DNA from: Acetobacteraceae bacterium UBA6159
GTDB lineage: Bacteria; Pseudomonadota; Alphaproteobacteria; Acetobacterales; Acetobacteraceae
Assembly: GCA_002422345.1 (NCBI GenBank)
Contig: DIUL01000114.1
Coordinates: 1 to 28,571, forward strand
Reading direction: 5' to 3'
DNA: 28,571 nucleotides
This document shows, piece by piece, positions 7,039 through 15,219 of the stretch. The first letter of the stretch is position 1. Each line of letters begins with the position of its first letter. Position numbers and translations under genes: made by a program. The notes beneath the pieces are model-generated. The model saw nothing but the letters and a program-made list of their open reading frames with translations, had not been told where the DNA came from and ran no database searches.

Positions 7039-8013
7039 ATGAAAAGTCCGGTTCTGACCCGATTGCTCGGCGCCGCCATGGCGCTGGTGGCCCTGACCGG
7101 CGTGGCCGCCGCGCAGGCCGACACCGATTGGCCGAAGACCACCGTCAAGGTGATCGTTCCCTATCCGCCAGGCGGTGCCAACGACACGGTCGCGCGCCCC
7201 TATGCCCAGGCGCTCACGCAGATGTTCGGCCAGCCCTTCGTGGTGGAAAACCGGGGTGGGGCCGGCGGCGCGATCGGGGTGGAGAGCGTCATCCGCTCCA
7301 AGCCCGATGGCTATACGGTCTGCATGTGCGCCTCGACCGTCATCACAACGACCTCGAACCTGCGGAAGGTGTCGTTCCAGGCGCCGGACTGGGACGCGAT
7401 CGCGATGACGACGATGTATGTCTCGGGGCTGATCATCGGGCCGAAGAATCCGGCGAAGGATTTCAAGGAGTTCATGGCCTATGCCAAGGCCAACCCGGGC
7501 AAGGTCACCTATGGTGGCTCGGGCGTCGGCAGCCCGACGGAACTGCGGATGAAGTACCTGGGCGGGCTGACGGGAACCGAGTTCGTCAACGTCCCCTATA
7601 ACGGCAACGCCCAGGCGCTGAACGACCTGCTGTCGGGCGTGATCGACGGCATCATCGAGCTGAACGGCTTCCCGCATGTGAAGAGCGGCAAGCTGCGGTT
7701 GATCGCGATGTTCGCCAACCAGCGCCATCCGGATTTCCCCGATGTGCCGACGATCGACGAACTCGGCTTTCCGCAGGTGAACACGCCGATCTGGCAGGGT
7801 TTCTACGGTCCGCTGGGCATCCCCGAGGCGATCAAGGAGAAGTTCAACAAGGCGGTCGCCGAGATCAACCAGCGCCCCGAGATGAAGGCCCGCCTGCTGG
7901 AGATGGGGTTCGTGACGCGGTCAATGCCGTTGAAGGAGCTGAAGGAATTCTATCTGGCGGATGATCAGTTGTACAAGAAGATCATTCGGGAGCAGAAGAT
8001 TTCGATCGACTGA
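7039..8013 (+). CDS. TctC/Bug-family tripartite tricarboxylate receptor
   Basis: A 324-residue periplasmic solute-binding protein. The signal peptide covers residues 1 to about 26 (VAAAQA). It is followed by the family hallmarks VKVIVPYPPGGANDTVAR (36-53), VVENRGGAGG, and GGSGVGSPTEL further on. Bug receptors bind carboxylates or other small organic molecules, usually for TctAB permeases; the ligand cannot be deduced. No tctA or tctB gene is in the window, so this is an orphan receptor, as is common for the family. In-frame ATGs occur at 7015, 7033 and 7039. I choose 7039 because AGGAA lies 8 bases before it. Together with the surrounding oxidoreductases it points to an organic-acid-using lifestyle. 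Confidence 0.93.
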   Translation: MKSPVLTRLLGAAMALVALTGVAAAQADTDWPKTTVKVIVPYPPGGANDTVARPYAQALTQMFGQPFVVENRGGAGGAIGVESVIRSKPDGYTVCMCASTVITTTSNLRKVSFQAPDWDAIAMTTMYVSGLIIGPKNPAKDFKEFMAYAKANPGKVTYGGSGVGSPTELRMKYLGGLTGTEFVNVPYNGNAQALNDLLSGVIDGIIELNGFPHVKSGKLRLIAMFANQRHPDFPDVPTIDELGFPQVNTPIWQGFYGPLGIPEAIKEKFNKAVAEINQRPEMKARLLEMGFVTRSMPLKELKEFYLADDQLYKKIIREQKISID

Positions 8014-8056
8014 TCCGCGGGGCTGCCCGGCCGTAAAGAACGGTCGAGCGAGGAGA

Positions 8057-8088
8057 CACGGGTGACCGGCGGAAGCCGCTCGCCCGTG
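8057..8088. terminator. Bidirectional terminator-like hairpin between convergent genes
   Basis: CACGGGTGACCGGC (8057-8070) pairs with GCCGCTCGCCCGTG (8075-8088) around the loop GGAA, with one G-U pair and one mismatch. It sits between the end of the Bug receptor and the end of the convergent coiled-coil gene. There is no strong T-run on either side. Confidence 0.55.
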
Positions 8089-8107
8089 ACCCCCTCTCTC
8101 ACCGACC

Positions 8108-8794
8108 TTATTGCGCGGCCGGCTTCGGCTGTTCCGACGCAGCCGGCAGCAGCCGAGACAACTCCGCCTTCGCGGCCTCCTGCGCCGCCATCGTCACCCG
8201 CAGGCGGGTCTCGGCCTCGGTCACCTCGGTCTGGCGCACGCGCAGCAGTTCGGTCGTCGAGGCAAGGCGAGTCGCGGCCTCCTCCGCTTGCTGGCGGATC
8301 GTCTCGGTTTCCTTGCGCGCCGCGGCGGCGGCTTCCCGCGCCAGGCGCAATGTCGCCTCGACCTGCGCCGTCTCCCCGAGACGTTCGGCCAGCGCGGTGT
8401 CCAACGCCTCCATCGCCTTCGCGGCTTCCTGCCGCTTTGCCGTTTCCTCGGCCGCCCGTGTGGCGACGGCCTTGGCGAGGCTTTCCGACTCCGCGCGCAG
8501 TTTATCCAGCTTCGCCGTTTCGGTCGCCGTCAGCGCCGTGGCCGCCTCCGCCTCGGTTCGGGCCTGCGCGGCCTTCGCCGCGACCTCGGCCAGCGTGCCG
8601 GAGGCCTGGCGCAATGCCGCCATCTCGGCATTGGTCATCCGCTGGGCCGCCACGGCGAGGTCCACCTTGCTGGTGGCCTCCGTCCGCAGGCGATTCGCCG
8701 ACGACATCGTGTAGAATGCAAAGCCCCATCCAATGATCGCGGCGATGCCCAGGGCGGCGGGCAACGGCCGGCGCAGTTCTGCCAGTGGGTTCAT
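8108..8794 (-). CDS. Single-pass membrane protein with long Ala-rich coiled coil
   Basis: A 228-residue protein of unknown function. One membrane segment near residues 13-32 (LPAALGIAAIIGWGFAFYTM) follows a short basic N-terminus. The rest is almost entirely helical: Ala/Glu/Lys/Arg/Gln-rich heptads from about 40 to 215 with very few prolines, ending in a short Pro/Gln tail. This predicts an N-in, C-out anchored coiled coil lying in the periplasm. GGAG five bases before the ATG at 8794 decides the start over the GTG two codons earlier. It is divergent from the Rap1a-like gene, with a 134-bp shared promoter gap. Low sequence complexity means homology searches may be misleading. No named family is recognised. 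Confidence 0.75.
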   Translation of the reverse strand: MNPLAELRRPLPAALGIAAIIGWGFAFYTMSSANRLRTEATSKVDLAVAAQRMTNAEMAALRQASGTLAEVAAKAAQARTEAEAATALTATETAKLDKLRAESESLAKAVATRAAEETAKRQEAAKAMEALDTALAERLGETAQVEATLRLAREAAAAARKETETIRQQAEEAATRLASTTELLRVRQTEVTEAETRLRVTMAAQEAAKAELSRLLPAASEQPKPAAQ

Positions 8795-8928
8795 GGTCAC
8801 TCCGAGCCTCCAATCCTTTGTTGGCCGTATAACGACGAAACAATGCTACAATGCCATCGTTGTCCGGCACCACCGTTGCGTTGCAACACCGGGGCACGCC
8901 GGACACGCATGCATGAGGAAACAGGCGC

Positions 8929-9318
8929 ATGAAACTTTCACGACTGGCCGGCCTGGCATTGCTGCCGTTCCTGGCCATCGGGCCGGCGAACGCCGTCACC
9001 GAGGACAATTTCCAGATCAAGACCACGAATGACCTGGTTGCGCTGTGCGCCGCCGACCCGAAGGAGCCTCTGGGCACGGCCGCGCTGAATTTCTGCCACG
9101 GGTTCATCGTCGGCGGGGTGCAGATGCACCAGATCCACCAGGAAGCGAGCAAGCGCCAACGCATGTTCTGCCTGCCGAATCCGGCCCCGACGCGCGATAC
9201 GGCGATCGCCGACTTCGTCACGTGGGCCAAGGCCGATGCGTCCCGGCTGGCCATGAAGCCGTTCGATTCGATGTTCGCCTATCTGGGCGGTCGTTACCCC
9301 TGCAAGCGCGGCAAGTAA
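8929..9318 (+). CDS. Secreted Rap1a/Tai-like small protein
   Basis: A 129-residue exported protein. The signal peptide is residues 1-22 (cleavage after ANA). The mature part carries four cysteines (40, 56, 81, 125) in the pattern LVALC, NFCHGFIVGG, FCLPNP, YPC, which matches the Rap1a/Tai domain. Founding members are immunity proteins against Ssp/Tae peptidoglycan amidase effectors of type VI secretion, but most homologues lie outside such systems and have no known role. No effector or secretion gene is nearby, so I do not call it an immunity gene. GAGGAA precedes the ATG by 9 bases. It is followed 12 bp later by the glycine-zipper lipoprotein and probably shares its transcript. Confidence 0.8.
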   Translation: MKLSRLAGLALLPFLAIGPANAVTEDNFQIKTTNDLVALCAADPKEPLGTAALNFCHGFIVGGVQMHQIHQEASKRQRMFCLPNPAPTRDTAIADFVTWAKADASRLAMKPFDSMFAYLGGRYPCKRGK

Positions 9319-9330
9319 GGAGATCGGATA

Positions 9331-9612
9331 ATGGGTAAGATCTTTGTTGGGCTGCTGCTGGCGGGAAGCCTCGCCGGGTGCACGGGCATGAACGACACGC
9401 AGCAACGTGCCCTGACCGGCACCGTGGGCGGCGCGGGCGTGGGTGCGATTCTGGGTGCGATCGGCGGCAATGCCGGTCTTGGCGCCGCGGCGGGCGCGGC
9501 CGCCGGCCTCGCGGGGGGGCTGGTCTATGACCAGGTCAAGAAGAACGAGGCACAGTCGTACAATGACGGCTACGCCGCCGGAAAGCGCCAGTCCTCGACC
9601 AAGTCACAGTAA
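9331..9612 (+). CDS. Glycine-zipper lipoprotein
   Basis: A 93-residue predicted lipoprotein. A short signal ends in the lipobox LAGC (Cys17). Residues about 31-65 are a run of Gly/Ala-zipper repeats (TVGGAGVGAILGAIGG, GAAAGLAGG) of the type found in outer-membrane-associated small proteins. A polar C-terminal tail follows (KKNEAQSYNDGYAAGKRQ). Such proteins are thought to insert into or stabilise the envelope; the specific role is unknown. AAGGAG lies 8 bases before the ATG. It is the second gene of a two-gene unit with the Rap1a-like protein and is closed by a strong hairpin. Confidence 0.88.
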   Translation: MGKIFVGLLLAGSLAGCTGMNDTQQRALTGTVGGAGVGAILGAIGGNAGLGAAAGAAAGLAGGLVYDQVKKNEAQSYNDGYAAGKRQSSTKSQ

Positions 9613-9618
9613 GCGTGG

Positions 9619-9648
9619 AAGGGCCAGGGGGTTGCTCCCCTGGCCCTT
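9619..9648. terminator. Bidirectional terminator hairpin
   Basis: Perfect 12-bp stem AAGGGCCAGGGG / CCCCTGGCCCTT with a 6-nt loop. It sits 6 bp after the lipoprotein stop codon and 6 bp before the end of the convergent MFS gene. AA before and TT after give modest A/T flanks in both directions. Confidence 0.8.
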
Positions 9649-9654
9649 GCCGTT

Positions 9655-10872
9655 TCAGCCGGCGCTGAGCACCGGGGCGCCGATCCGGTCACGCCGCTGG
9701 GGCGGCCCGCCGAACAGAATCTGCGCGCACCCGGCCATCACGCCGATAGACACGCCGATCTGCCAGGCGCGGTCATAGGACCCCAGCAGGTCGAAGATCA
9801 GCCCGCCGCCATAGGCGCCCAGGAACGATCCGAACTGGTGGGTGACGAACGCAAGGCCCAGCAGCGTCGCCATGTAGCGGGTGCCGAACATCTCGGCCAC
9901 CAGACCGCTGACCAGAGGCATCACGCCCAGCCACAGCATCCCCATCGCCGCCGCGAACATGATCGTCGAGGTCGGGCTCGGCGGCATCACGAAGTACAGC
10001 GTCAGCACGCAGGACCGCAGAACATACAGCATCCCCAGCAGGATATGCTTGGGAAACCGCCCGCCGAGCCAGCCGGCGGAGTAGGAGCCGATGACGTTCA
10101 TCCCGCCGATGACCGCCAGCGCCTGCGCGCCCAGCATCGGGTCGAGGCCACAGAAATCCAGGTAGTTCGGCAGATGCGTGGTCAGGAACACCAGTTGCAG
10201 GCCGCAGACGAAATAGGCGGCCGACATGACCAGGAACCCGCGATGGCGGGCGGCCTGGCCCAGGACCTCTCGCATCGTCACCGTTGCGCGGGTGGGTCTG
10301 GGCAGCTTGTCGGCGCCGCCCGCCAGGAACGCGGCCGGCACCATGACCGCGGCCAGCACCAGAAAGAAGATCATGGCGATGCGCCAGTCATTCCCCTCCA
10401 GCAGCACTTGCAGCGTCGGGGCGACCAGCATCATGCCCAGCGAACTCGTGGCCGCGACAACGCCGAGCATGGTGGAGCGACGGGATTCCGGGACGGCGCG
10501 GGCGCAGGCGGTCATGCAGAGGGACGACGCGGTGCAGGACAGCGCGATGCCGATCAGGCCGCCGGACACCGCGAGCGACATGGCCCCGCTGGCCGTCGCC
10601 ATCACCGCGATCCCGGCGGCGTAGGTGATCGCGCCGAGGACCATGGCGACGCGGAGGCCGAACTTGTCGGCGATCATGCCGATCGGGGCCTGCGAGAGGC
10701 CCCAGGCGATGTTCTGCACGGCGACGGCGAAGGTGAAGTCGGCCGCGGTCAGCGCCAAGTCCCGGGTGACCGGCGGCAGGAACAGGCTGAGGCTCTGGCG
10801 CATGCCCATGCTGAGGCAGAGCATGACCGAGGCGCCGATCAGGATCGTGCGGGTGCGTGCGGCGTCTCCCAT
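9655..10872 (-). CDS. MFS transporter, 12 predicted membrane segments
   Basis: A 405-residue major facilitator. Hydrophobic helices are spread along the whole length, and the loop 2-3 signature of the family appears as GMIADKFGLRVAM near residues 60-72. The RRSTMLGVVAATSSLGMM segment near 125-145 resembles helix 4/5 of MFS carriers related to monocarboxylate and OFA-type transporters. The substrate is unknown. The ATG at 10872 has GGAGA about 9 bases upstream; the frame extends further but lacks membrane character. It is divergent from the small secreted protein gene by a 176-bp gap with no evident operator. A second MFS carrier lies at 27063-28331. Confidence 0.9.
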   Translation of the reverse strand: MGDAARTRTILIGASVMLCLSMGMRQSLSLFLPPVTRDLALTAADFTFAVAVQNIAWGLSQAPIGMIADKFGLRVAMVLGAITYAAGIAVMATASGAMSLAVSGGLIGIALSCTASSLCMTACARAVPESRRSTMLGVVAATSSLGMMLVAPTLQVLLEGNDWRIAMIFFLVLAAVMVPAAFLAGGADKLPRPTRATVTMREVLGQAARHRGFLVMSAAYFVCGLQLVFLTTHLPNYLDFCGLDPMLGAQALAVIGGMNVIGSYSAGWLGGRFPKHILLGMLYVLRSCVLTLYFVMPPSPTSTIMFAAAMGMLWLGVMPLVSGLVAEMFGTRYMATLLGLAFVTHQFGSFLGAYGGGLIFDLLGSYDRAWQIGVSIGVMAGCAQILFGGPPQRRDRIGAPVLSAG

Positions 10873-11048
10873 CAACCGGGGTCTCCGGCTGACAGCGTCG
10901 TATGGGCGTATGTCATGGTACTCCCCGAGGGTCGTTATGGGGGACGTTATTCTCCCGCGCGCGGATCGCCAATGCCCTGGGGCTGATCCTGCGTTGCGTG
11001 CGGTGCTTGGCGGCGTATGGTTCGTGACGGCTTGGGTGGAGGATCGGG

Positions 11049-11441
11049 ATGAGCAGGCTGATGCGACGCGTGGTGCTCGGTGGTCTGGCGGCGATGGCCG
11101 CGACCGTGGGCCTGGCTCCGGCCGGCATGGCCGCAATGGAGGAGAAGCCGGTCGTGCAGCGGCCTGCGACCCCGGCTCCGGTCACGATGGTCGTGGAGTT
11201 CGCGATCAGGGACTACGACGCCTGGCGCCCGGTGTTCGACGCCGCTGACGCTGAACGGGTGGCGGCGGGCGTGACCAAGGCACGGGTGTTCCGGGACGCC
11301 GGGCAGCCGGACCGGATGCTGGTGCTGTTCACGGTGGAGGACCGGAAGAAGGGGATCGTGTGGATGCGGTCCGCGAAGGTGAAGGAAGCCTGGCGGGCTG
11401 GTGGTGTGGTTGGGGAGCCGACGTTCCGGTTCATGCGGTAG
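11049..11441 (+). CDS. Small exported dimeric alpha-beta-barrel (ABM-like) protein
   Basis: A 130-residue protein. A signal peptide with an Arg-rich start (MSRLMRRVVLGG) ends near AGMAA (residue 29). The mature domain reads MVVEFAIRDYDAWRPVFD, then ARVFRDAGQPDRMLVLFTVED, then VKEAWRAGGVVGEPTFRFM. This fits the ferredoxin-like dimeric alpha-beta-barrel fold of antibiotic-biosynthesis-monooxygenase-like proteins. In this fold members act as monooxygenases, isomerases or have no known activity; nothing here fixes a substrate. GGAGG lies 7 bases before the ATG. It stands alone between a divergent MFS gene and the convergent large oxidoreductase. Confidence 0.75.
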   Translation: MSRLMRRVVLGGLAAMAATVGLAPAGMAAMEEKPVVQRPATPAPVTMVVEFAIRDYDAWRPVFDAADAERVAAGVTKARVFRDAGQPDRMLVLFTVEDRKKGIVWMRSAKVKEAWRAGGVVGEPTFRFMR

Positions 11442-11466
11442 GGGGGGGCGGTACTCCTCCCCCCAT

Positions 11467-11489
11467 CCCCCTCCCTCAAGGGGAGGGGG
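11467..11489. repeat. C-rich/G-rich intergenic hairpin
   Basis: CCCCCTCCC (11467-11475) pairs with GGGAGGGGG (11481-11489) around TCAAG, in the gap between two convergent genes. It is similar in style to the repeats at 26938-27031. It could act as a terminator for either gene; no T-run is present. Confidence 0.55.
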
Positions 11490-11504
11490 GAAGAATGAGA
11501 GGTT

Positions 11505-14500
11505 TTACTCCGCCGCCATCGCCAGCGGGGCAGGCGAGGCAGCCAACCGGTCGAGCAGCGCGCGCCGTTGCGCCTCGGCCTTAACCCGGTTGGCATCCTT
11601 CACCGGCCCAAACCCCCGGATCATGTCCGGCACGCCGGCCAGTTCCAGCGCCGTCAGCAGCGTCTCCGGCCGCAGTGACCCGGCGATCGTGCGGAGATCG
11701 CCCACATACTGCTCGATCAACGCCCGTTCCGCCTGCCGTTCGGCCTGCCCGCCAAACACATCGAACCCCGTCCCGCGCAGCCGCTTGCCGTGCCGCAGCA
11801 GGCGGAACAGCGGCAAAGCCACCCAGCCCGGGATCGCCATCTTCTTCCGCCGCCCCGTCGCCGGGTCCATTCGCGCGATGACGGGGGGGGAGAGGTGGAA
11901 CACCGCCCCCTCCGCATAGGTCGCCTCGGTGTGCATCCGCGCCACCTCGTACTCGTCCTTGTAGGCCATCAGGCGGAACAGGTTCTCGGCCGCCACGCGG
12001 GTCAGGGGGCCGGCCTCGCCCGAGAAACGAACCTCCGCCTCCGCCACCTCGGCCAGGATGGCGCGGTAGCGGGCGGCATAGGCGTCATCCTGATAAGTCA
12101 CCAGCGCCTTGGTCCGGGCGGCGATCAGCGCATCCAGGCTCTCCGGCGCCGACTGTGTCGTTCCGGTCAGGATGTCATCCGCCAGCTTGGGGTTGTGTGC
12201 CAGGATGCGGCCCCACAGGAACGCCCGCCGGTTCAGCCCGACCGCGGCGCCGTTGAGTTCGATCGCGCGCAGGATCGCCTCCTGCCCCACCGGCACAAGC
12301 CCGCGCTGCCAGGCCAGACCCAGCATCAGCGTGTTCATCGCCTGGGCGTTGCCGAACAGCCGCTCCGCCAGCCGCACCCCGTGCAGCCAAGTCGACCGGC
12401 CGGCATCCGTCACCTTCTCGATCGTCCGCTTGTGCAGCAGCGCGTCGATCGACAGCGCCGCATCCCGCTTGAAGTCCGCGTTCACCGCAAGATCGAGGTT
12501 GCCGATCACCGCCGCGGTCTTCGCGTTCCGCTCCAGCACCCCCGCCTGGCACGCCACCGCGAGGTCGGCGGCCAGCATCAGATCGCCCATGCCGATCGGA
12601 ATGCGCACGACATCGAGGCTGTCCTCATCCGCCGCGATCTGCACATGCGCGACCACCGCGCCGTTCTTCTGCGCCAACCCGGTGAAATCGAGCGTCTTCA
12701 CCGCCCGCCCCTCCAGATGCGCGGCCATCGCGAGGATCGCGCCCGCCGTCACGATGCCGCCGCCGCCGATGCCGGCGAACAGGCCGCGCCAGACGGTCAG
12801 GTCGGGCAGGGTCGGCAGGGGCAGGCCGGCGCCAAGATCGGCCTCCCGCGCCTGCCAATGCGTGTCGATGTCCGGGGCCGCGGGGGCGCCGGGCAGGGTC
12901 ACGAAGCTCGGGCAGAAGCCCTTCAAGCACGACAGGTCGACGTTGCAGCTTGTCGGGTTGATGCGGCGCTTGCGGCCGAGGGTGGTCTCCACCGGCTCGA
13001 TCGCGATGCAGCCGGATTGGGTGGTGCAGTCGCCGCAGTTCTCGCAGACGGATTCGTTGATCACGACATGGCGCGTGGCGGGAGTCATGGAGCCCCGCTT
13101 GCGCCGGCGCCGCTTCTCGGTCGCGCAGACCTGGTCGTAGATCAGGACGGACGTGCCATCGTATTCGCGCAGGTCGCGTTGGACAGCGTCGAGTTCATCC
13201 CGCGTGTGCAATGTCACGCCCTTGGGCAGCACCGATACGGGCGGCAGGCGCTCCGCGTCATCGGCGACGATGGCGATGCGCTGGACGCCCTCGGCCGAAC
13301 ATTGGGCGGCCAGGGAAACGACGGTGGGCCCGCCCTCGGCCGGCTGCCCGCCGGTCATGGCGACGGCGTCGTTATACAGCAGCTTGTAGGTCATGCGCGC
13401 CTTGGCGGCGACCGCCTGGCGGATCGCCATGACGCCCGAGTGCATGTAGGTCCCGTCGCCCATGTTGGCGAACATGTGCTTCATGTCGGTGAAGTTCGAC
13501 AGCCCGACCCACGGCGCGCCCTCGCCGCCCATCTGCGTGAAGGTGCGGGTCTGGTCGCCATTGTCGAGCGCCATGAAGTGGCAGCCGATCCCGGCGGAGG
13601 CAAAGCTGCCATCCGGCAATTTGGTCGACGTCGCGTGCGGGCAGCCGGCGCAGAAGGCGGGGATTCGCCGCATCAGCCCACCCGGACGATCCACCTTGGT
13701 CGGAGGCGCCGCGTTCGGCACGTTCAGCCCGTTGGCGCCGAGGAATTTCGCCATCCCGCCGGCCACGATCTCGGGCGAGAGTTCCATCAGCGCGGACAGC
13801 AAGGGTTCGCCGTTCGGCATCGTCTTGCCGCTGATCGTCGGGCGTTCATCCGCCGGAAGATGATACAGCGCGTCGCGGATCTGCGATTCGACGAAGGACC
13901 GCTTTTCCTCGATCACCAGGATCGCGCGCTTGCCGCGGGCGAAGTCGCGCAGACCCTCCGTCTCCAGCGGCCAGGTCATGGCCACCTTGTAGATCGCGAG
14001 CTGCGGATGGGTGTCCAACCCCAGCCGGCGCAGGGCGTGCATCGTGTCCTCATGCGCCTTGCCGATGGTGACCAGGCCGATCGGGGCGTCCGCGCTGCCG
14101 CTGATCAGGCGATCCAGCCGGTTGGCCCGCGCCCAGGCGAGCATGGCCGGCATCCGCTCCTCGATCATCCGGCGTTCGAGTTCGGCGCGTTCGGCGGGGA
14201 ATTTCAGCGAGTGGTCGATGTTCAGCCCATGCGCTGGCAGCGGAAAGTCCGGCACGTTCCAGGGGCGGTGGGCGTGGATGATGGCGGTCGCCGCCTGCTC
14301 CATCGTTTCGGCGGTGGTCTTCATCGCGACCCACAGGCCCGAGTAGCGGGACATCGCCCAGCCGGCGAGGCCGAGGTCCATCACGTCCTGCACGCTGGAG
14401 GGGTTGAGGATGGGCATGAACACGCTTTCGAATACGTGCTCGGTCTGATGCGGATAGGTGGAGGAATGGGCGCCGTGGTCGTCGCCCGAAACCGCCAGCA

Positions 14501-14942
14501 CGCCGCCATGCCGATGCGTGCCGGCGAAGTTGGCGCAGTGGAACGCATCCCCTGCGCGGTCCACGCCCGGTCCCTTGCCGTACCACATGCCGAAGACGCC
14601 ATCGACGTTCTTGCCCGGAAACGCATCCAGCTCCTGCGTGCCGAGCAGCATGGTGGCAGCCAAGTCTTCGTTGACGCCGGGCTCGAACTTGATGCCGGCG
14701 GCGTCCATCATCTTGCGCCGGCTCCAAAGCTCCCGATCCAGCATGCCGAGGGGGGAGCCGCGATAGCCGGAGACGAAGCCGCCGGTATTGAGGCCGGCTG
14801 CCTGGTCGAGACGGCGCTGTTCGAGGAACAGGCGCAGCAGGGCCTGGATGCCGGTCAGCAGGACGGGCCGATCCAGATCGGTAAAGCGCGAATCGAGGGT
14901 GATGTCGCTGACGGGCCGACCGGGGGCAATGCCAATGTCCAT
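11505..14942 (-). CDS. Fused indolepyruvate:ferredoxin oxidoreductase (IorA-IorB type)
   Basis: A 1145-residue single-chain 2-oxoacid:ferredoxin oxidoreductase. Family members decarboxylate indolepyruvate, phenylpyruvate or hydroxyphenylpyruvate to the arylacetyl-CoA, passing electrons to ferredoxin. Order: pyrimidine-binding region at the N-terminus (GLNTGGFVSGYRGSPLG, about 50-66); thiamine-diphosphate region with ACSP-like CAGCPH near 430 and GDG at 495-497; a Cys-rich iron-sulfur segment (Cys633, 636, 639, 645 and 666, 672, 677); then the gamma-like catalytic domain (GIGGGGIVTAG near 725). The full length matches fused enzymes of proteobacteria. The ATG at 14942 has AGGA about 9 bases before it. 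It faces away from hicA-like/paaGIK, whose products use the arylacetyl-CoA it makes. Such enzymes are oxygen-sensitive, which makes the FNR-like site in the shared gap notable. Confidence 0.93.
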   Translation of the reverse strand: MDIGIAPGRPVSDITLDSRFTDLDRPVLLTGIQALLRLFLEQRRLDQAAGLNTGGFVSGYRGSPLGMLDRELWSRRKMMDAAGIKFEPGVNEDLAATMLLGTQELDAFPGKNVDGVFGMWYGKGPGVDRAGDAFHCANFAGTHRHGGVLAVSGDDHGAHSSTYPHQTEHVFESVFMPILNPSSVQDVMDLGLAGWAMSRYSGLWVAMKTTAETMEQAATAIIHAHRPWNVPDFPLPAHGLNIDHSLKFPAERAELERRMIEERMPAMLAWARANRLDRLISGSADAPIGLVTIGKAHEDTMHALRRLGLDTHPQLAIYKVAMTWPLETEGLRDFARGKRAILVIEEKRSFVESQIRDALYHLPADERPTISGKTMPNGEPLLSALMELSPEIVAGGMAKFLGANGLNVPNAAPPTKVDRPGGLMRRIPAFCAGCPHATSTKLPDGSFASAGIGCHFMALDNGDQTRTFTQMGGEGAPWVGLSNFTDMKHMFANMGDGTYMHSGVMAIRQAVAAKARMTYKLLYNDAVAMTGGQPAEGGPTVVSLAAQCSAEGVQRIAIVADDAERLPPVSVLPKGVTLHTRDELDAVQRDLREYDGTSVLIYDQVCATEKRRRRKRGSMTPATRHVVINESVCENCGDCTTQSGCIAIEPVETTLGRKRRINPTSCNVDLSCLKGFCPSFVTLPGAPAAPDIDTHWQAREADLGAGLPLPTLPDLTVWRGLFAGIGGGGIVTAGAILAMAAHLEGRAVKTLDFTGLAQKNGAVVAHVQIAADEDSLDVVRIPIGMGDLMLAADLAVACQAGVLERNAKTAAVIGNLDLAVNADFKRDAALSIDALLHKRTIEKVTDAGRSTWLHGVRLAERLFGNAQAMNTLMLGLAWQRGLVPVGQEAILRAIELNGAAVGLNRRAFLWGRILAHNPKLADDILTGTTQSAPESLDALIAARTKALVTYQDDAYAARYRAILAEVAEAEVRFSGEAGPLTRVAAENLFRLMAYKDEYEVARMHTEATYAEGAVFHLSPPVIARMDPATGRRKKMAIPGWVALPLFRLLRHGKRLRGTGFDVFGGQAERQAERALIEQYVGDLRTIAGSLRPETLLTALELAGVPDMIRGFGPVKDANRVKAEAQRRALLDRLAASPAPLAMAAE

Positions 14943-14998
14943 GAACGCACATCCTGCTTGGTGGCTTGAGCTTATTGCAGGTAGTGGCCGGGACGGAA

Positions 14999-15151
14999 GG
15001 TGAAAGGGGGAAGCGATGGGGTTTCACCCCAGACCCCGACCAGGGACGCTGTCCCTGGACCCTGCCAAGGGCTGTGCCCTTAGTGGGGGTCTCGGGGGCA
15101 AAGCCCCTGAGCGGGGTTTGGGGCGGAGCCCCATCCCTTCCCCCATTGACC
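14999..15151. repeat. ~150-bp structured element with 23-bp imperfect terminal inverted repeats (copy B)
   Basis: The left arm 14999-15021 and right arm 15129-15151 pair at 20 of 23 positions. The core GGGGGAAGCGATGGGG matches its partner at 15 of 16. Inside are CCAGGGAC-GCT-GTCCCTGG (15040-15058), AAGGGC-TGT-GCCCTT (15067-15081), GGGGC-AAA-GCCCC (15095-15107) and GGGGC-GGA-GCCCC (15120-15132). No coding potential is evident. The module order of the right half repeats that of 144-230. It may be a palindromic dispersed repeat or a small non-autonomous element; I see no target-site duplication. Confidence 0.7.
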
Positions 15152-15159
15152 TGCGTCAA
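15146..15159. promoter_or_regulatory. Putative FNR/FixK-type operator (TTGAC-N4-GTCAA)
   Basis: TTGACCTGCGTCAA is a perfect palindrome and fits the TTGAN-N4-NTCAA pattern of the CRP/FNR oxygen-response family. Its centre (15152.5) is 67 bp before the HicA-like ATG. A class II arrangement (-41.5) would put the transcript start near 15194, leaving a 26-nt leader. It is 204 bp from the oxidoreductase start on the other strand, too far for classic class II control. The site overlaps the right end of the structured repeat, so chance within that repeat is possible. Confidence 0.55.
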
Positions 15160-15219
15160 GGACCGCCGACCCGCGATCGGGCTTCATGGGGTTATCGACA
15201 GAGAGGGAGTCCCCAATTC

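Noticed and set aside
8801..8928. Promoter for the Rap1a-like gene (TTGGCC ... TACAAT)
   Set aside because: The spacing is 20 bp and the -35 match is poor, so it is not supported.
8929..9318. Type VI secretion immunity gene
   Set aside because: The fold matches, but no effector or secretion gene is present; only the family call is kept.
11790..14969. A plus-strand open frame of over 1000 codons opposite the indolepyruvate oxidoreductase
   Set aside because: It is antisense to a well-supported gene, has Arg/Gln/His/Gly-rich composition with no recognisable domain, and arises from high GC at third positions.
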